Positions 51,709-61,027 of a stretch of DNA of 64,000 bases are shown here, one piece after another. Position 1 is the first letter of the stretch. Every line of letters begins with the position of its first letter. Position numbers and translations under genes: made by a program. This DNA is from Vicinamibacterales bacterium (GTDB taxonomy: Bacteria > Acidobacteriota > Vicinamibacteria > Vicinamibacterales > 2-12-FULL-66-21): contig DASXLB010000042.1 of NCBI GenBank assembly GCA_036496585.1, positions 1-64,000 of the forward strand, given 5' to 3'. A model generated the notes under the pieces. It was given only the letters and a program-made list of their open reading frames with translations. It made no database searches and was not told where the DNA came from.

Positions 51709-53262
51709 ATGCCCAGACGCCTGTTGCTGGCGATCGCCGCATGCCTCGTCCTGATCCGCGTGCCGTCGCTGACCCAGCCCATGGGTCCGGATCAGGGGCT
51801 GTACGCCTATGTCGGCGACCGCATCCTGCACGGCGAGCTGGCCTACCGCGACGCGTGGGATCAGAAGCCGCCGGGCATCCACTACGTGTACGCCGGGCTG
51901 CGCGCCATCTCGCGGAGCGACGTCGCGGTCGCGTCGGCCGAACTCGCGGTTGCGCTCCTCGTCGCGGGGCTGGTCGGCCTGATCGGCGGCCGGCTCGCGG
52001 GGCCGGCCGCTGGCTGGATCGCGGCGCTGCTGTTCCTGCTGCTGTCGGACCCGAGCATGGATCGCTATGGCGGCGTGCGCGTCCGAGCACAGGCGGAGAC
52101 GTTTATCGCGCTGGCGATCGCCGTCGCCTTTGTCACGGCGATCGCCGACGGCCGCTGGAAGCTGGCGCGCCTGTTCGCCGCGGGCCTCGCGGTCGGCGCC
52201 GCCTTCACGCTGAAATACAACGCCGCCATCTATCTGATCGCGCTGCTCGCCGCGGCCGCGTTGAACGGCGGCATCACCGCCGCCGGAGCGGCCGCCGCCT
52301 GCGCCGGTGCGGTGGTCATACCGCTGCTCGCCCTGTCGGTGTTCTGGCGGGGCGGCGCGCTCGGCGATCTCTATCAGGCGACGATCGTCTACAACCTGCG
52401 CTATTCGAGCGAGACGTACGGGTCGCGGCTTGGCGTGCTCTGGTATCTCGTGACGTTCCCGATCCGGCACGCGCGGCTCAATCCCTTGTGGTTCACCGGC
52501 GGGCTCGGATCGCTGGCGCTGGCCGTCCTGGGCCTGCGGCAGCGCCGGCTGTGGATCCCGCTCGTCTGGGTCGGCGCCGCCTGTGTGTCGATCGCCATCA
52601 ACGGCAGCCGCGAACTGCCGCAGTACTTCGTGCAGGCGGCGCCGGCTCTGGCGCTCGCCGCCGGCGTCGGGCTGGTGGCGGCGCTCACGCCGGCGCCCGC
52701 CCCGGCCCGCTGGATCGTCGTCCTGGCCGTCGCCTACGGCTGCTGGCGGGTCGGCTCCGATCCGTTTCCGAAGAAGATCGCCGCCAGCGTCTGGCACGAT
52801 ACGCGCTATCTCTTCGGCCGCATCGATCGCCGGACGCACCTGGCGCGCTTCGGCGGCGCGCGCGACACCGACAAGTACTCGGCGCTCGACAACGTCGACA
52901 TCGGCGGGTTCCTTGCCGCGCATACGCAGCCCGACGAGGCGGTCTACGTGTTCGGATTCTCTCCAGGGTCCTACGCTTATGCGAGCCGCCGCAGCGCCTC
53001 GCGCTTCTTCTGGAGCCGCCCGGTGATCCTCGATTTCGACGGCAGCGATCCGCGCTACGGCGTCGCCGGCCTGCGCGCCGATCTCGAGCGAAGCCGGCCG
53101 GCCTACGTGATCCTGCAGCAGCACGACTGGTCGCCGGACGTGCAGGACTCGGCGCCATTCTTCCTGTCACAGCCGTCGCTCGCCGGCTGGCTGCGCGCGC
53201 ATTACCATGAGCTGCACCCCTTCATGGATGGCTTCTCGGCGTGGGAGCGCGACGGACGATGA
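51709..53262 (+). CDS. GT-C membrane glycosyltransferase (GT39-like)
   Basis: A 517-residue protein with about ten membrane helices in residues 1-350 and a soluble C-terminal part. The first outer loop reads MGPDQGLYAYVGDRILHGEL, with an Asp in the catalytic GT-C position, followed by YRDAWDQKPPGIHYVYAGL, a typical loop of ArnT/GT39-related enzymes using polyprenyl-phosphate-sugar donors. The acceptor may be a lipid A-type or other exported glycan. It is divergent from a DPM1-like gene that could supply its donor, and overlaps the next GT-C gene by 4 bp. Confidence 0.75.
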   Translation: MPRRLLLAIAACLVLIRVPSLTQPMGPDQGLYAYVGDRILHGELAYRDAWDQKPPGIHYVYAGLRAISRSDVAVASAELAVALLVAGLVGLIGGRLAGPAAGWIAALLFLLLSDPSMDRYGGVRVRAQAETFIALAIAVAFVTAIADGRWKLARLFAAGLAVGAAFTLKYNAAIYLIALLAAAALNGGITAAGAAAACAGAVVIPLLALSVFWRGGALGDLYQATIVYNLRYSSETYGSRLGVLWYLVTFPIRHARLNPLWFTGGLGSLALAVLGLRQRRLWIPLVWVGAACVSIAINGSRELPQYFVQAAPALALAAGVGLVAALTPAPAPARWIVVLAVAYGCWRVGSDPFPKKIAASVWHDTRYLFGRIDRRTHLARFGGARDTDKYSALDNVDIGGFLAAHTQPDEAVYVFGFSPGSYAYASRRSASRFFWSRPVILDFDGSDPRYGVAGLRADLERSRPAYVILQQHDWSPDVQDSAPFFLSQPSLAGWLRAHYHELHPFMDGFSAWERDGR

Positions 53263-54950
53263 CCAATCGGTCCTACTGGACCTGGCTCGCCGCGGTCGTC
53301 GTCCTGGCCGCCGCCCTGCGCGGACTGTTTCCAACGGCCGATCCTCCCTGGCGGTCCACGGTCGGGGTCGTGTGGCACGACGAGGGCGCGTGGACCCACA
53401 ACGCCCGAAACAAGGCGCTCTACGGGCACTGGGTCCAGGACGCGTGGAATCCGGTCTACATCGCGCCCGTGTTCACCGGCCTCGAATATCTGTCGTTCGA
53501 CGCGTTTGGCGTCGGCCTGCGGCAGGCACGGCTCGTCTCGGAGGTCTTCGGCGTCCTGTCCGTGGTCCTGCTCGCGCTGGGCGTGCGGCGGATCGCCGGA
53601 AACGCCGCCGGCCTCTATGCAGGAGCCCTGGCGGCCACGAACTACGTGTATGTCATGTACGACCGCGCCGCCATCATGGAAGGGCTGATGGCGGCGTGCA
53701 TCGTAGGCTCGTGGTTCTGCTCGACCCGCGCCGAACGCCGGCCGATCTGGGGAGCCGCGGCCGCCGTGATGGCCGCACTCGCGTTCTTCACCAAGGCCGC
53801 CGCGGCGTTCTACGTGGCGTCCCTTGGTCTCGTGTCGATCCTGGCGCTCGTCGCGAGCCAGCCAAGAGACGGCGACCGCGGCGAGCCCGACTCGAACCAT
53901 CGCGCCGCCGCGGCGTGGGCGCTGGCCGGCCTCGTCGTGTCGTTCGGGCTCGCCGCCGCGCTCTTCGTGCTCCCGCACTGGGCCGACTATCAGTTCTACA
54001 ACTGGCAGGTCTCGGTGACCCGCAAGCCGAGCTACGACATGGCGTCACTGCTGCAACGGGTCACGTGGTTTCCGGTGCTGCACGACACCTTCAGCCGATC
54101 GTGGCCGGAACTGCTGCTCGCGCTCCTGGGCGCCTGGCAGATCGCGTCGCGGTGGCGCGGCGCGCGCGATGCCGAACGGCTGCTGCTGCTGTGGGTGGCG
54201 ATGGGATCGCTCGAGATGCTGGTGCACGACGTCGGCAACGAGCGCCGCTTCGTGTTCCTCCTGCCGGCCTTGGCGGCATTCACCGGCATCGCCCTGGCGG
54301 CGCGCGCCTTCGAGTTCCACCGGCCGTCGACGCTGGTCGGGTGGCTGGCCCAGCCACTCGTCTTTTACTCGTGCTACGTCGTCACGGCTCCGCTGGTGCG
54401 CCTGCTGTTCCTCGGCGCCGTGCACGATCATCGACTGCGAGAAACCGTCCGAATCTCGGCAGTCGGCGCGCTGCTGGCTGGTTCGCTGACGATGTTCGTG
54501 CTGCGGAAACAGGGTGCCGCGTCGCTCTTCATGCGCCGGTGGGGAGCGGCGGCGCTGTTCGTCCTCCTGCTCGGCTGGGACTTGTTCCAGTTCGCCGGCT
54601 GGGCGCATGGGCGAACCTACAAGAACTATGCGGCGATGCTGGCGCTCAGGACCTCCGTCCCGCCGGAGACGCCGATTCAGGGGAAACTGGCCAACGGCCT
54701 GGCGCTCGAGAACCGCATCCGCCCGATCTTCATCGGCCATGGGTTCGGCAACTACGTCGATCGGACGCAGCGCGCGGATGTGCGATATATTTTGACCTAC
54801 ACCAGCCCCTGGCTCGGCTACGAAGGCTCTCAGATCGTGGACGTCCTTGACGCCTCGCCGGGCTGGCGGATCATCATGAAGTTCGACGTCGCGGAATCGA
54901 GCTCGGGCCACGACACGGCTGTTCTGATCGACAAGCGTGCGCGCGATTGA
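53259..54950 (+). CDS. GT-C membrane glycosyltransferase (GT39-like)
   Basis: A 563-residue polytopic membrane protein. After the first helix the outer loop contains VVWHDEGAWTHNARNKALYG, where the Asp-Glu pair fits the GT-C catalytic site. About ten to eleven further helices follow, with YVMYDRAAIMEGLMAACIV and HDVGNERRFVFLLPALAAF matching annotated GT39-type proteins. It starts at ATG 53259 inside the last codons of the previous GT-C gene (ATGA), so the two are probably coupled. Sugar and acceptor are unknown. Confidence 0.75.
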   Translation: MTNRSYWTWLAAVVVLAAALRGLFPTADPPWRSTVGVVWHDEGAWTHNARNKALYGHWVQDAWNPVYIAPVFTGLEYLSFDAFGVGLRQARLVSEVFGVLSVVLLALGVRRIAGNAAGLYAGALAATNYVYVMYDRAAIMEGLMAACIVGSWFCSTRAERRPIWGAAAAVMAALAFFTKAAAAFYVASLGLVSILALVASQPRDGDRGEPDSNHRAAAAWALAGLVVSFGLAAALFVLPHWADYQFYNWQVSVTRKPSYDMASLLQRVTWFPVLHDTFSRSWPELLLALLGAWQIASRWRGARDAERLLLLWVAMGSLEMLVHDVGNERRFVFLLPALAAFTGIALAARAFEFHRPSTLVGWLAQPLVFYSCYVVTAPLVRLLFLGAVHDHRLRETVRISAVGALLAGSLTMFVLRKQGAASLFMRRWGAAALFVLLLGWDLFQFAGWAHGRTYKNYAAMLALRTSVPPETPIQGKLANGLALENRIRPIFIGHGFGNYVDRTQRADVRYILTYTSPWLGYEGSQIVDVLDASPGWRIIMKFDVAESSSGHDTAVLIDKRARD

Positions 54951-55860
54951 CGAGCGCGCCATCAAGGCGCACGCCGACCAGCGATTCCGTTCCGAGTACG
55001 ACTACGCGCTGTTCGAGTACTACCGCAGCGCGAAAGTGATCGCCTTTCTCGATCGCTCGGGTGTCAGGATCGCCGGCCGCGTCCTCGACGCGGGCTGCGG
55101 CGGCGGCGGCATGCCGCTGTCCCTCGCCGAAGAGGCGCGTCAGGTCGTCGGGATAGATCCGATCAACCGTTTCGGCGATGCCGGGGTCCGCCTGGCGCGC
55201 GAGCGGGAGCGCGGCAACCTGCGGTTCGCGCTGGCCGACGGCATGGCGCTGCCGTTTGCGACCGGCGTCTTCGATCTGGTGCTGTCGCACGCGGTCATCG
55301 AGCACGTCGCCGACGCGCCGCGCTACCTGCGCGAATGCGCGCGTGTCCTGGCGCCGGGTGGGCGCGTGTATCTCTCGACTTCGCCGTATCTGTCGTTTGC
55401 GGGCGCGCACCTGCCGCGGCTGAAGCTGCCGGTGCCGCTGCACCTGATCGTCGGCCGGCGTCTGGCCTTTCGCGCGTTCGTGCGCCTGGCGCGGCACGCG
55501 CCGTGGCTGCTGCGCGAGCCCGCCAACGAGAATTCGTTCATCAAGCTGGCGCGGCTCGGCCAGATCAAGCACGACGACCTGCTGGAAAAGGTGACCGTGT
55601 CGCGGCTCCGGCAGCAGATTTCCGCCGCCGGCTTGGCGATCGTCCGCGAAGAGCTGCACGTCACCGCGACGATCCGCCGGCTGCCACGGCTGCTCGCCCA
55701 GGCCGTACGCGAAGACGGCATCTTGCGCGACATCTTCATCAGCAACATGGAGTACGTGCTCGCGCGCGCCGGCGATCCTTCACGCGTCCCGAATCCCGCG
55801 ACGCCGTCGCAGCGTGGCACGACCGGGAGCCGGCCCGCCGGGGCGGACGGCCATGCCTAA
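54937..55860 (+). CDS. class I SAM-dependent methyltransferase
   Basis: A 307-residue methyltransferase. Motif I is RVLDAGCGGGGMPLSLAEEA, the acidic loop VVGIDPINRFGDAG, and VFDLVLSHAVIEHVADAPRY with RECARVLAPGGRVYLSTSP complete the UbiE/Methyltransf_11 core. The C-terminal ~100 residues form an insertion- and helix-rich region not assigned. It starts with GTG at 54937, overlapping the preceding gene by 14 bp; the next gene starts within its last eight bases. In context it may methylate a sugar of the glycan. Confidence 0.82.
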   Translation: MRAIDERAIKAHADQRFRSEYDYALFEYYRSAKVIAFLDRSGVRIAGRVLDAGCGGGGMPLSLAEEARQVVGIDPINRFGDAGVRLARERERGNLRFALADGMALPFATGVFDLVLSHAVIEHVADAPRYLRECARVLAPGGRVYLSTSPYLSFAGAHLPRLKLPVPLHLIVGRRLAFRAFVRLARHAPWLLREPANENSFIKLARLGQIKHDDLLEKVTVSRLRQQISAAGLAIVREELHVTATIRRLPRLLAQAVREDGILRDIFISNMEYVLARAGDPSRVPNPATPSQRGTTGSRPAGADGHA

Positions 55861-56902
55861 GCCGGACGTCGATCGCTATCGTCCGGAGGATCGCCGCGGC
55901 GTCGAGGCGCTCTACCGCCGGGTGTTCGGCAGCGACGCGGCCGAGTCGAGCCGGCTGCGCTGGGAGTGGCAGTACCGCCGCAACCCGAACAACCCTCGTG
56001 GCGAACCGGAGATCTGGGTGGCCCGCGAGGGGCCCGCCATCATCGGGCAGTACGCGACGATGCCGGTGCGGCTGTCGATCCTCGGACGCGAAGTCACCGG
56101 CTCGTGGGGAATGGACGTAATGGTCGCGCCTGAGCGCCAGCGGCAGGGCATGGGCGAAGTGCTGTTCACGACCTGGGACCGGAACGTCGGTGCGTCGCTC
56201 GGCCTCGGTCTCTCCGGCTCGTCCTACCGCCTCTTTCAGAAGCTGCACTGGCCCGACCTGGGGCCCATCCCATGCTTCGTCAAGCCACTGTCGCGCCGCG
56301 CCTTCCGCAACCCGCGCTGGCCCATGCCGATCAACCGTCTGGTGTCGGCGCTGACCTGGCCGTTCGTGATGATCGTCGCCAGGACTCGGCCATTGCGGGC
56401 CGAAGTGCGCCTCGTGCAGCGGTTCGACGAGAGCTTCACGCAGCTCTGGGAGCGCGTCGCGCCGAACTTCGATTTTGCGGTCCGCCGCGACGCGGCCTAT
56501 TTGAACTGGAAGTACACGGGAGCGCCGCACGTCCGTTACATGATCGCGGCGCTGGTGCGGGAGGACGCGACGGCGGGCTACGCCATCTACCGGCACGTCT
56601 ACGAACCGCGCGGCCGCGTCACGCTGCTCGTCGATCTGCTCGCCGATCCCGAAGACGAGCAGGGCATTGCGACGCTGCTGCACTGGATCGATCGCGAGGC
56701 GCGCCAGGCGGATTCCGATAAGATCCGCGCCTTCGCGCTCCACGCCGCCTACCGCAAGGCGCTCAAGCGCGCCGGCTACTTCCAGGTGAAGTCGACCATG
56801 GAATTCGTCGCGAAGATCAACGGCCTCGAGGTGCCCGAGTCGTTCTATGGCAGCACGGATCGCTGGCACGTCACGCTCGGCGACTCGGATCAGGACCGGT
56901 AG
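55853..56902 (+). CDS. GNAT-family acetyltransferase-like protein with two GNAT-type halves
   Basis: A 349-residue protein. The N-terminal half is a GNAT domain: YRPEDRRGVEALYRRVFG, and motif A in WGMDVMVAPERQRQGMGEVL (R-x-x-Q-G-M-G). The second half (about 200-340) has a GNAT-like series VTLLVDLLADPEDEQGIATL and LHAAYRKALKRAGYFQVKS but a weaker cofactor loop. This resembles the FemAB/GNAT-type proteins found with polysaccharide deacetylases in exopolysaccharide loci. A role in N-acylation of an amino sugar is plausible but inferred from its neighbours (methyltransferase before, deacetylase after). Confidence 0.72.
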   Translation: MPKPDVDRYRPEDRRGVEALYRRVFGSDAAESSRLRWEWQYRRNPNNPRGEPEIWVAREGPAIIGQYATMPVRLSILGREVTGSWGMDVMVAPERQRQGMGEVLFTTWDRNVGASLGLGLSGSSYRLFQKLHWPDLGPIPCFVKPLSRRAFRNPRWPMPINRLVSALTWPFVMIVARTRPLRAEVRLVQRFDESFTQLWERVAPNFDFAVRRDAAYLNWKYTGAPHVRYMIAALVREDATAGYAIYRHVYEPRGRVTLLVDLLADPEDEQGIATLLHWIDREARQADSDKIRAFALHAAYRKALKRAGYFQVKSTMEFVAKINGLEVPESFYGSTDRWHVTLGDSDQDR

Positions 56903-56972
56903 GGAAGGAAGCGAAACACGAAGGCGCGAAGGAACACGAAGACAGCGAAGGGACACGAAGACGCGAAGGAAC
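56903..56972. repeat. degenerate GAAGG/ACACGAAG repeat array before the deacetylase gene
   Basis: Roughly three to four imperfect units of about 18-21 bp, with a core such as GCGAAGGGACACGAAGAC, fill the whole gap from the GNAT stop codon to the ATG at 56973. The last unit provides a GAAGGA ribosome binding site. The core matches the 19-bp repeat after ftsZ. Confidence 0.75.
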
Positions 56973-57938
56973 ATGCAGCTGCTCGTGGGGATCGACACGG
57001 AAGGCGACAACCAGTGGGACGCCGCGGCGCGGGCGGCCCAGCGGTTCGAGAACATCTATGCGCTGCCGCGGCTGCACGCGCTGTTCGCGCGTCACGGGGT
57101 GCGCCCCACCTACGTCGTCACCTACCCGGTCGCGGTCGATCCCCGCTCGGCGGAGACGCTGCGCGCGCTGCAGGCGCTGGGCGATTGCGAGATCGGCGCG
57201 CACCATCACGCCTGGGAAACACCTCCCTGCAGTGAAGACGACGTGCGGCGCCATCCCTACGCGGCCAGCCTGCCGCTGCCGCAGTTCGAGCAGCAGCTGC
57301 TGCGGTTGACCGAGGCCATCGAGCAGGCCGTCGGACGCCGGCCGGTGTCATATCGGTCGGGTCGGTTCGGGTTCTCGGCCCCGCACGTAGCCGCGCTCGA
57401 ACGTCTCGGCTACCTGGTCGAATCGAGCGTGGCGCCGCTCTTCTACGAGGCGCACAAACAGGGGCCCGACTTCGTCGAGGCGCCGCTGCGCCCATATTTT
57501 CTCTCCTACGACAGCGCAACCAAGCCGGGCACGAGCGCCGTGCTCGAAGTGCCGTGCTCGGCGGCGCTCAACCGGCATCTGCCGCGGTGGCTGCAGTATC
57601 TCTACGCGCGGGCGCCACGCCCCTACACGACCAAGCGCGTGCTGAGGAAGATGGGCGTCGCGCACGTCCGCTGGCTGCGGCCGTCGTATTCCTCGCTCGA
57701 GGACATGCGGGCCCTGGCCGCCGATCTCGCGGCGGCGCGGCAGCCGGTGCTGAACCTGCTGTTCCACTCGAGCGAGGCGATCGTCGGCGGGAGTCCCTAC
57801 AACCGGACCGACGCCGAGCTCGCGGCATTCTGCGATCGGCTCGAGCGCTTCTTCGAGTACGCGATCGGCGGCCTGAAGGCGGTGCCGGCGACGTTCGCCG
57901 AATTCCAGCGCGCCTACTGCGAACCCGCTCCCCGCTGA
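56973..57938 (+). CDS. polysaccharide deacetylase-like protein (WalW/NodB-type)
   Basis: A 321-residue protein with a NodB-like TIM-barrel layout and no signal peptide. It opens QLLVGIDTEGDNQWDAA, where the Asp and Glu occupy the metal/catalytic strand, then GVRPTYVVTYPVAVD, IGAHHHAWETPPC with histidines for the metal, and SYRSGRFGFSAPHVAALERL. VLNLLFHSSEAIVGGSPYNRT is near the C-terminus, typical of WalW-type proteins. It probably removes an acyl group from an amino sugar of a glycan precursor; lack of an export signal favours the cytoplasm. The ATG at 56973 is preceded by a repeat that serves as ribosome binding site. Confidence 0.8.
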   Translation: MQLLVGIDTEGDNQWDAAARAAQRFENIYALPRLHALFARHGVRPTYVVTYPVAVDPRSAETLRALQALGDCEIGAHHHAWETPPCSEDDVRRHPYAASLPLPQFEQQLLRLTEAIEQAVGRRPVSYRSGRFGFSAPHVAALERLGYLVESSVAPLFYEAHKQGPDFVEAPLRPYFLSYDSATKPGTSAVLEVPCSAALNRHLPRWLQYLYARAPRPYTTKRVLRKMGVAHVRWLRPSYSSLEDMRALAADLAAARQPVLNLLFHSSEAIVGGSPYNRTDAELAAFCDRLERFFEYAIGGLKAVPATFAEFQRAYCEPAPR

Positions 57939-57963
57939 CTGCCCACTCCAACTGCCATTCTCC

Positions 57964-59109
57964 GTGCGCATCCTCCACGTCACACCGCACCTGCCGCCCG
58001 ATCAGGCCGCCAACGCGCTGCTGCCCTTCCAGCTCGGCGAATGGGCGCGCGCGCGCGGCGACGAAGTGGCGTACATCGCGCACCCGCCGGCGCAGCGGCA
58101 GGCCCCCGCGCTCGACGGTGTCGTGACCATCCCACGCACGAGGCGCGGGCTGCTGCAGCGCACCCTGCGCGTGGGATCGATGGCAGGCGCCTGGCGCATC
58201 CGACGCGACGCGGCGCCGCTCATCGCCGCCGCCGATGTCGTCCACCTGCACAGCAACGGACTGCTGCCAGAGATCGCGGCCGGCATCGCGCGGCGGCTGC
58301 GCAAGCCGATCGTGCTGACCCTGTACGGCACGGAGATCTGGCACTACCGCCGCAAGCGGCTGCCGCCGGATCTCTTCACGCGCGCCTACCGGTCGGCGTC
58401 GGCTGTGGTCTTCTACAGCGGCGGGCTGCTGGCGCGCGCCCGCGAGCTGGGGCTCGATCGCCCGTCACTGCACGTGATCTATCCCGCCGTGGCCGCGTCG
58501 TTCCGGCATCACGACCGTGCCGCGCAGCAGCGTGAACGGGAGGCGCTCGGTATCGACGCGCGCCATCTCCTGGTCAACGTCAAGCGGCTGCACCCGTTGG
58601 CCGGGCAGCGCTATCTGATCGAAGCGCTGCCCGCCGTGCTGCGCGCGCATCCCGACACTCACCTCGTGATCTGCGGCAGCGGGTCGCTGCTGCCAGACCT
58701 GCAGTCATTGGTACGATCGACCGGCACGGAACGTCAGGTCACCTTTGCCGGCCTCGTCGACAACGCCACCGTCGCCCGCTACTGCGCGGCCGCCGATTGT
58801 TTCGTGCTGCCGTCGCTCCTCGAGGCGCTGCCGACCGTCGCGGTCGAGGCGCTGGCGTCGGGCACGCCGGTCGTGTCGTCCGACAACCCCGGCGGCGTCG
58901 AGCTGCACGGCGTGTTCGGCGACGACGTGCGAGTCGTGCCGCGGGAGAATCCCGCTGCGCTCGCCGCGGCGATAAGCGCGAGGCTGGAGACGCAGGAACG
59001 CACCGCGGCCGCGACAGCCACGGCGATCGAGCAGCATTTCAGGGCCGCGGCGGTTGCCCGCCAGTACTGGGATCTCTACGACGCGGTTCGGAGCGGCGCC
59101 GCATGCTGA
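57964..59109 (+). CDS. glycosyltransferase family 4
   Basis: A 381-residue GT-B enzyme. The acceptor half contains ILHVTPHLPPDQAANALLPF and VLTLYGTEIWHYRRKRLPPD. The donor half has LLVNVKRLHPLAGQRYLIEAL, LVICGSGSLLPDLQSLV and the E-x7-E sugar-nucleotide loop in LLEALPTVAVEALASGTPVV. It starts with GTG at 57964. It overlaps the following GT-C-like gene by 7 bp. Confidence 0.85.
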   Translation: MRILHVTPHLPPDQAANALLPFQLGEWARARGDEVAYIAHPPAQRQAPALDGVVTIPRTRRGLLQRTLRVGSMAGAWRIRRDAAPLIAAADVVHLHSNGLLPEIAAGIARRLRKPIVLTLYGTEIWHYRRKRLPPDLFTRAYRSASAVVFYSGGLLARARELGLDRPSLHVIYPAVAASFRHHDRAAQQREREALGIDARHLLVNVKRLHPLAGQRYLIEALPAVLRAHPDTHLVICGSGSLLPDLQSLVRSTGTERQVTFAGLVDNATVARYCAAADCFVLPSLLEALPTVAVEALASGTPVVSSDNPGGVELHGVFGDDVRVVPRENPAALAAAISARLETQERTAAATATAIEQHFRAAAVARQYWDLYDAVRSGAAC

Positions 59110-61013
59110 AGGCGATCGGACGCGCCGCCGCAGCCGCGATCGCCGGCGCGCTGGCCGGCGCCGCCGCGGCGGCGCTCTTCTATGCGTGGCATCCAGCCCT
59201 GACGCTCGAGTTCGATCGCGATCTGCCGCGCGCGGTGTCCGGCATCTACCCCGTCGAACACGATCCCTCCACCCGGCTCACCTTCGCGTGGACGGGAGAT
59301 GACGCGGTGATCCGCCTGCCGGGACTGGATCGCCGCGCAGCGTGGACGGTGGAGATGCGCGTACGCGGCGGCCGAACCCCAGCCGCGGCAAATCCGGCGC
59401 TGACGGTCCTTGCCGACGGCGTCGAGCTGGCGACACGCGCGACGGCGCCGGATTTCATCGACCTCACCGTCACGATACCGGCGAGGCCCGAACATCGCGG
59501 GCTGACGCTCGGCCTGCGCAGCTCCGCCGCGTTCGTACCCGGCCCCGGCGATCCGCGTCGTCTTGGCGTGATGCTCGACCGGCTGTCGCTCACGCCTTCA
59601 CGCGTCGCCCTCGTTCCGCGCGCGGCGCTCGACGGCGCGGCGTTGACGTCGGCGGTGATGGGCGCCGGCATGGCGCTGCTCGGGATGACGGCGGGCTCCG
59701 CCATCGGCGCCGCCGTTCTGTTCGGCACGGCTGCCGCGGCGGTGATGGCGCACGGCTTCGCGCCGTTCACCACCTACCCCGACACCGCGGTCGAACTCGC
59801 CTGGTGGATCGCCGGCGCGCTCGCGCTGGCGTCGGCGGGCATCCACGTCCTGCGGCGACAGCCGCTGCGCAATACGGCGCGCTTCGCCGCGGCGTTCTCG
59901 GCGGCGGCGCTCTGCTTGAAGCTCCTCGCGCTGCTCCATCCGAACATGCCGATCGGCGACGCGATGTTCCACGCGCACCGGTTCGAGGGCGTGCTCGCCG
60001 GCAACCTGTACTTCACCTCGGTGGCGCCTGGGGGCTACCAGTTCCCGTATCCTCCCGGTCTCTACGTGTTCGCGTCCCTGTTCGCCGGTCTGGTCCGCCG
60101 CGCCTCCGACATGGCGCTGCTGCGCAGCGTCACCGCGGCGGCCGACGCCGCTGCCGGACTCCTGCTCTACGCGGTGGTGGCCGAGCGCTGGAAGGCCCGG
60201 CTGGCCGGCGCGATCGCGGTCGCGGTCTATCACCTGATGCCGATCAGTTTCGCGGTGCTCGCGACGGCCAATCTGACCAACGCGTTCGCGCAGTCGCTGG
60301 CGGTGGCCGCGTTCGCGCTGATGGCGTGGCCACCGGCCGCCCCGGCGCCGGCGCGATGGCTCTACGCCGCGGCGCTGATCGCGGCGTTCGACGCGGCGTT
60401 CCTCTCGCACACGAGCACGCTCGCGATCCTCTTCACGGCCGCCGTGCTGATCGCGCTGCTGCTCTCGGCTCGCGGCGACGCCGGCCGCCGCCGTCACGGC
60501 GCGATTGTCCTCGCCTGCGCAGTCGCCGCCGCCCTGGTGGCCATCGCCGTGTACTACGGGCATTTCGGGAGCACCTACCGCGCCGAATTCGCGCGCATCG
60601 GACATGAGACGGCAACCGCGGCAGCCGACGCCGGCGGACGGACCATCGCCGGGCGGCTGCGCGCAGTCCCCTATTACGCCGGTCTGAACATCGGCCTCCC
60701 GGCGCTGTTGCTGGCCCTGCTCGGCGTGCTGCAGATGGCGCGGCAGCGAGCCGGCGATCCGCTCGTGCTGACGGTCGGCGGCTGGCTGCTCTCGTGTGTC
60801 GTGTTCCTGGGGATCGGCATCGCGACTCCGGTCGACATGCGCTACTACCTGGCCGCCCTGCCGGCGCTGGCCATCGCGGCCGGCTCCGCGGGGGCGTGGG
60901 CGTGGAACGACTCTCCGCCGGCTCACCGCGCGCTGTGGCGGCTGGCTGACGCGCTGCTGCTCGCGGCGACGATTTCCGGCGGTTTTCGCGCCTGGTGGAC
61001 TACGCTCGGTTAG
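59103..61013 (+). CDS. GT-C-like membrane protein with N-terminal beta-rich domain
   Basis: A 636-residue membrane protein. One N-terminal helix (about 8-28) is followed by a ~150-residue soluble beta-rich region (HDPSTRLTFAWTGDDAVIRL, RAAWTVEMRVRGG), and then about eleven helices. The loop PIGDAMFHAHRFEGVLAGNLYF with Asp and His, and QFPYPPGLYVFASLFAGL, matches GT-C superfamily organisation. The C-terminal TPVDMRYYLAALPALAIAA is typical of these proteins. Sugar and acceptor are unknown. It is the last gene of the glycan series. Confidence 0.68.
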   Translation: MLKAIGRAAAAAIAGALAGAAAAALFYAWHPALTLEFDRDLPRAVSGIYPVEHDPSTRLTFAWTGDDAVIRLPGLDRRAAWTVEMRVRGGRTPAAANPALTVLADGVELATRATAPDFIDLTVTIPARPEHRGLTLGLRSSAAFVPGPGDPRRLGVMLDRLSLTPSRVALVPRAALDGAALTSAVMGAGMALLGMTAGSAIGAAVLFGTAAAAVMAHGFAPFTTYPDTAVELAWWIAGALALASAGIHVLRRQPLRNTARFAAAFSAAALCLKLLALLHPNMPIGDAMFHAHRFEGVLAGNLYFTSVAPGGYQFPYPPGLYVFASLFAGLVRRASDMALLRSVTAAADAAAGLLLYAVVAERWKARLAGAIAVAVYHLMPISFAVLATANLTNAFAQSLAVAAFALMAWPPAAPAPARWLYAAALIAAFDAAFLSHTSTLAILFTAAVLIALLLSARGDAGRRRHGAIVLACAVAAALVAIAVYYGHFGSTYRAEFARIGHETATAAADAGGRTIAGRLRAVPYYAGLNIGLPALLLALLGVLQMARQRAGDPLVLTVGGWLLSCVVFLGIGIATPVDMRYYLAALPALAIAAGSAGAWAWNDSPPAHRALWRLADALLLAATISGGFRAWWTTLG

Positions 61014-61027
61014 AAAGGACGCATCTC

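Noticed and set aside
50908..53124. 738-codon minus-strand frame extending the GT2 gene
   Set aside because: Only the last ~256 codons carry the GT2 domain; the upstream part is antisense to the GT-C gene at 51709 and has no domain.
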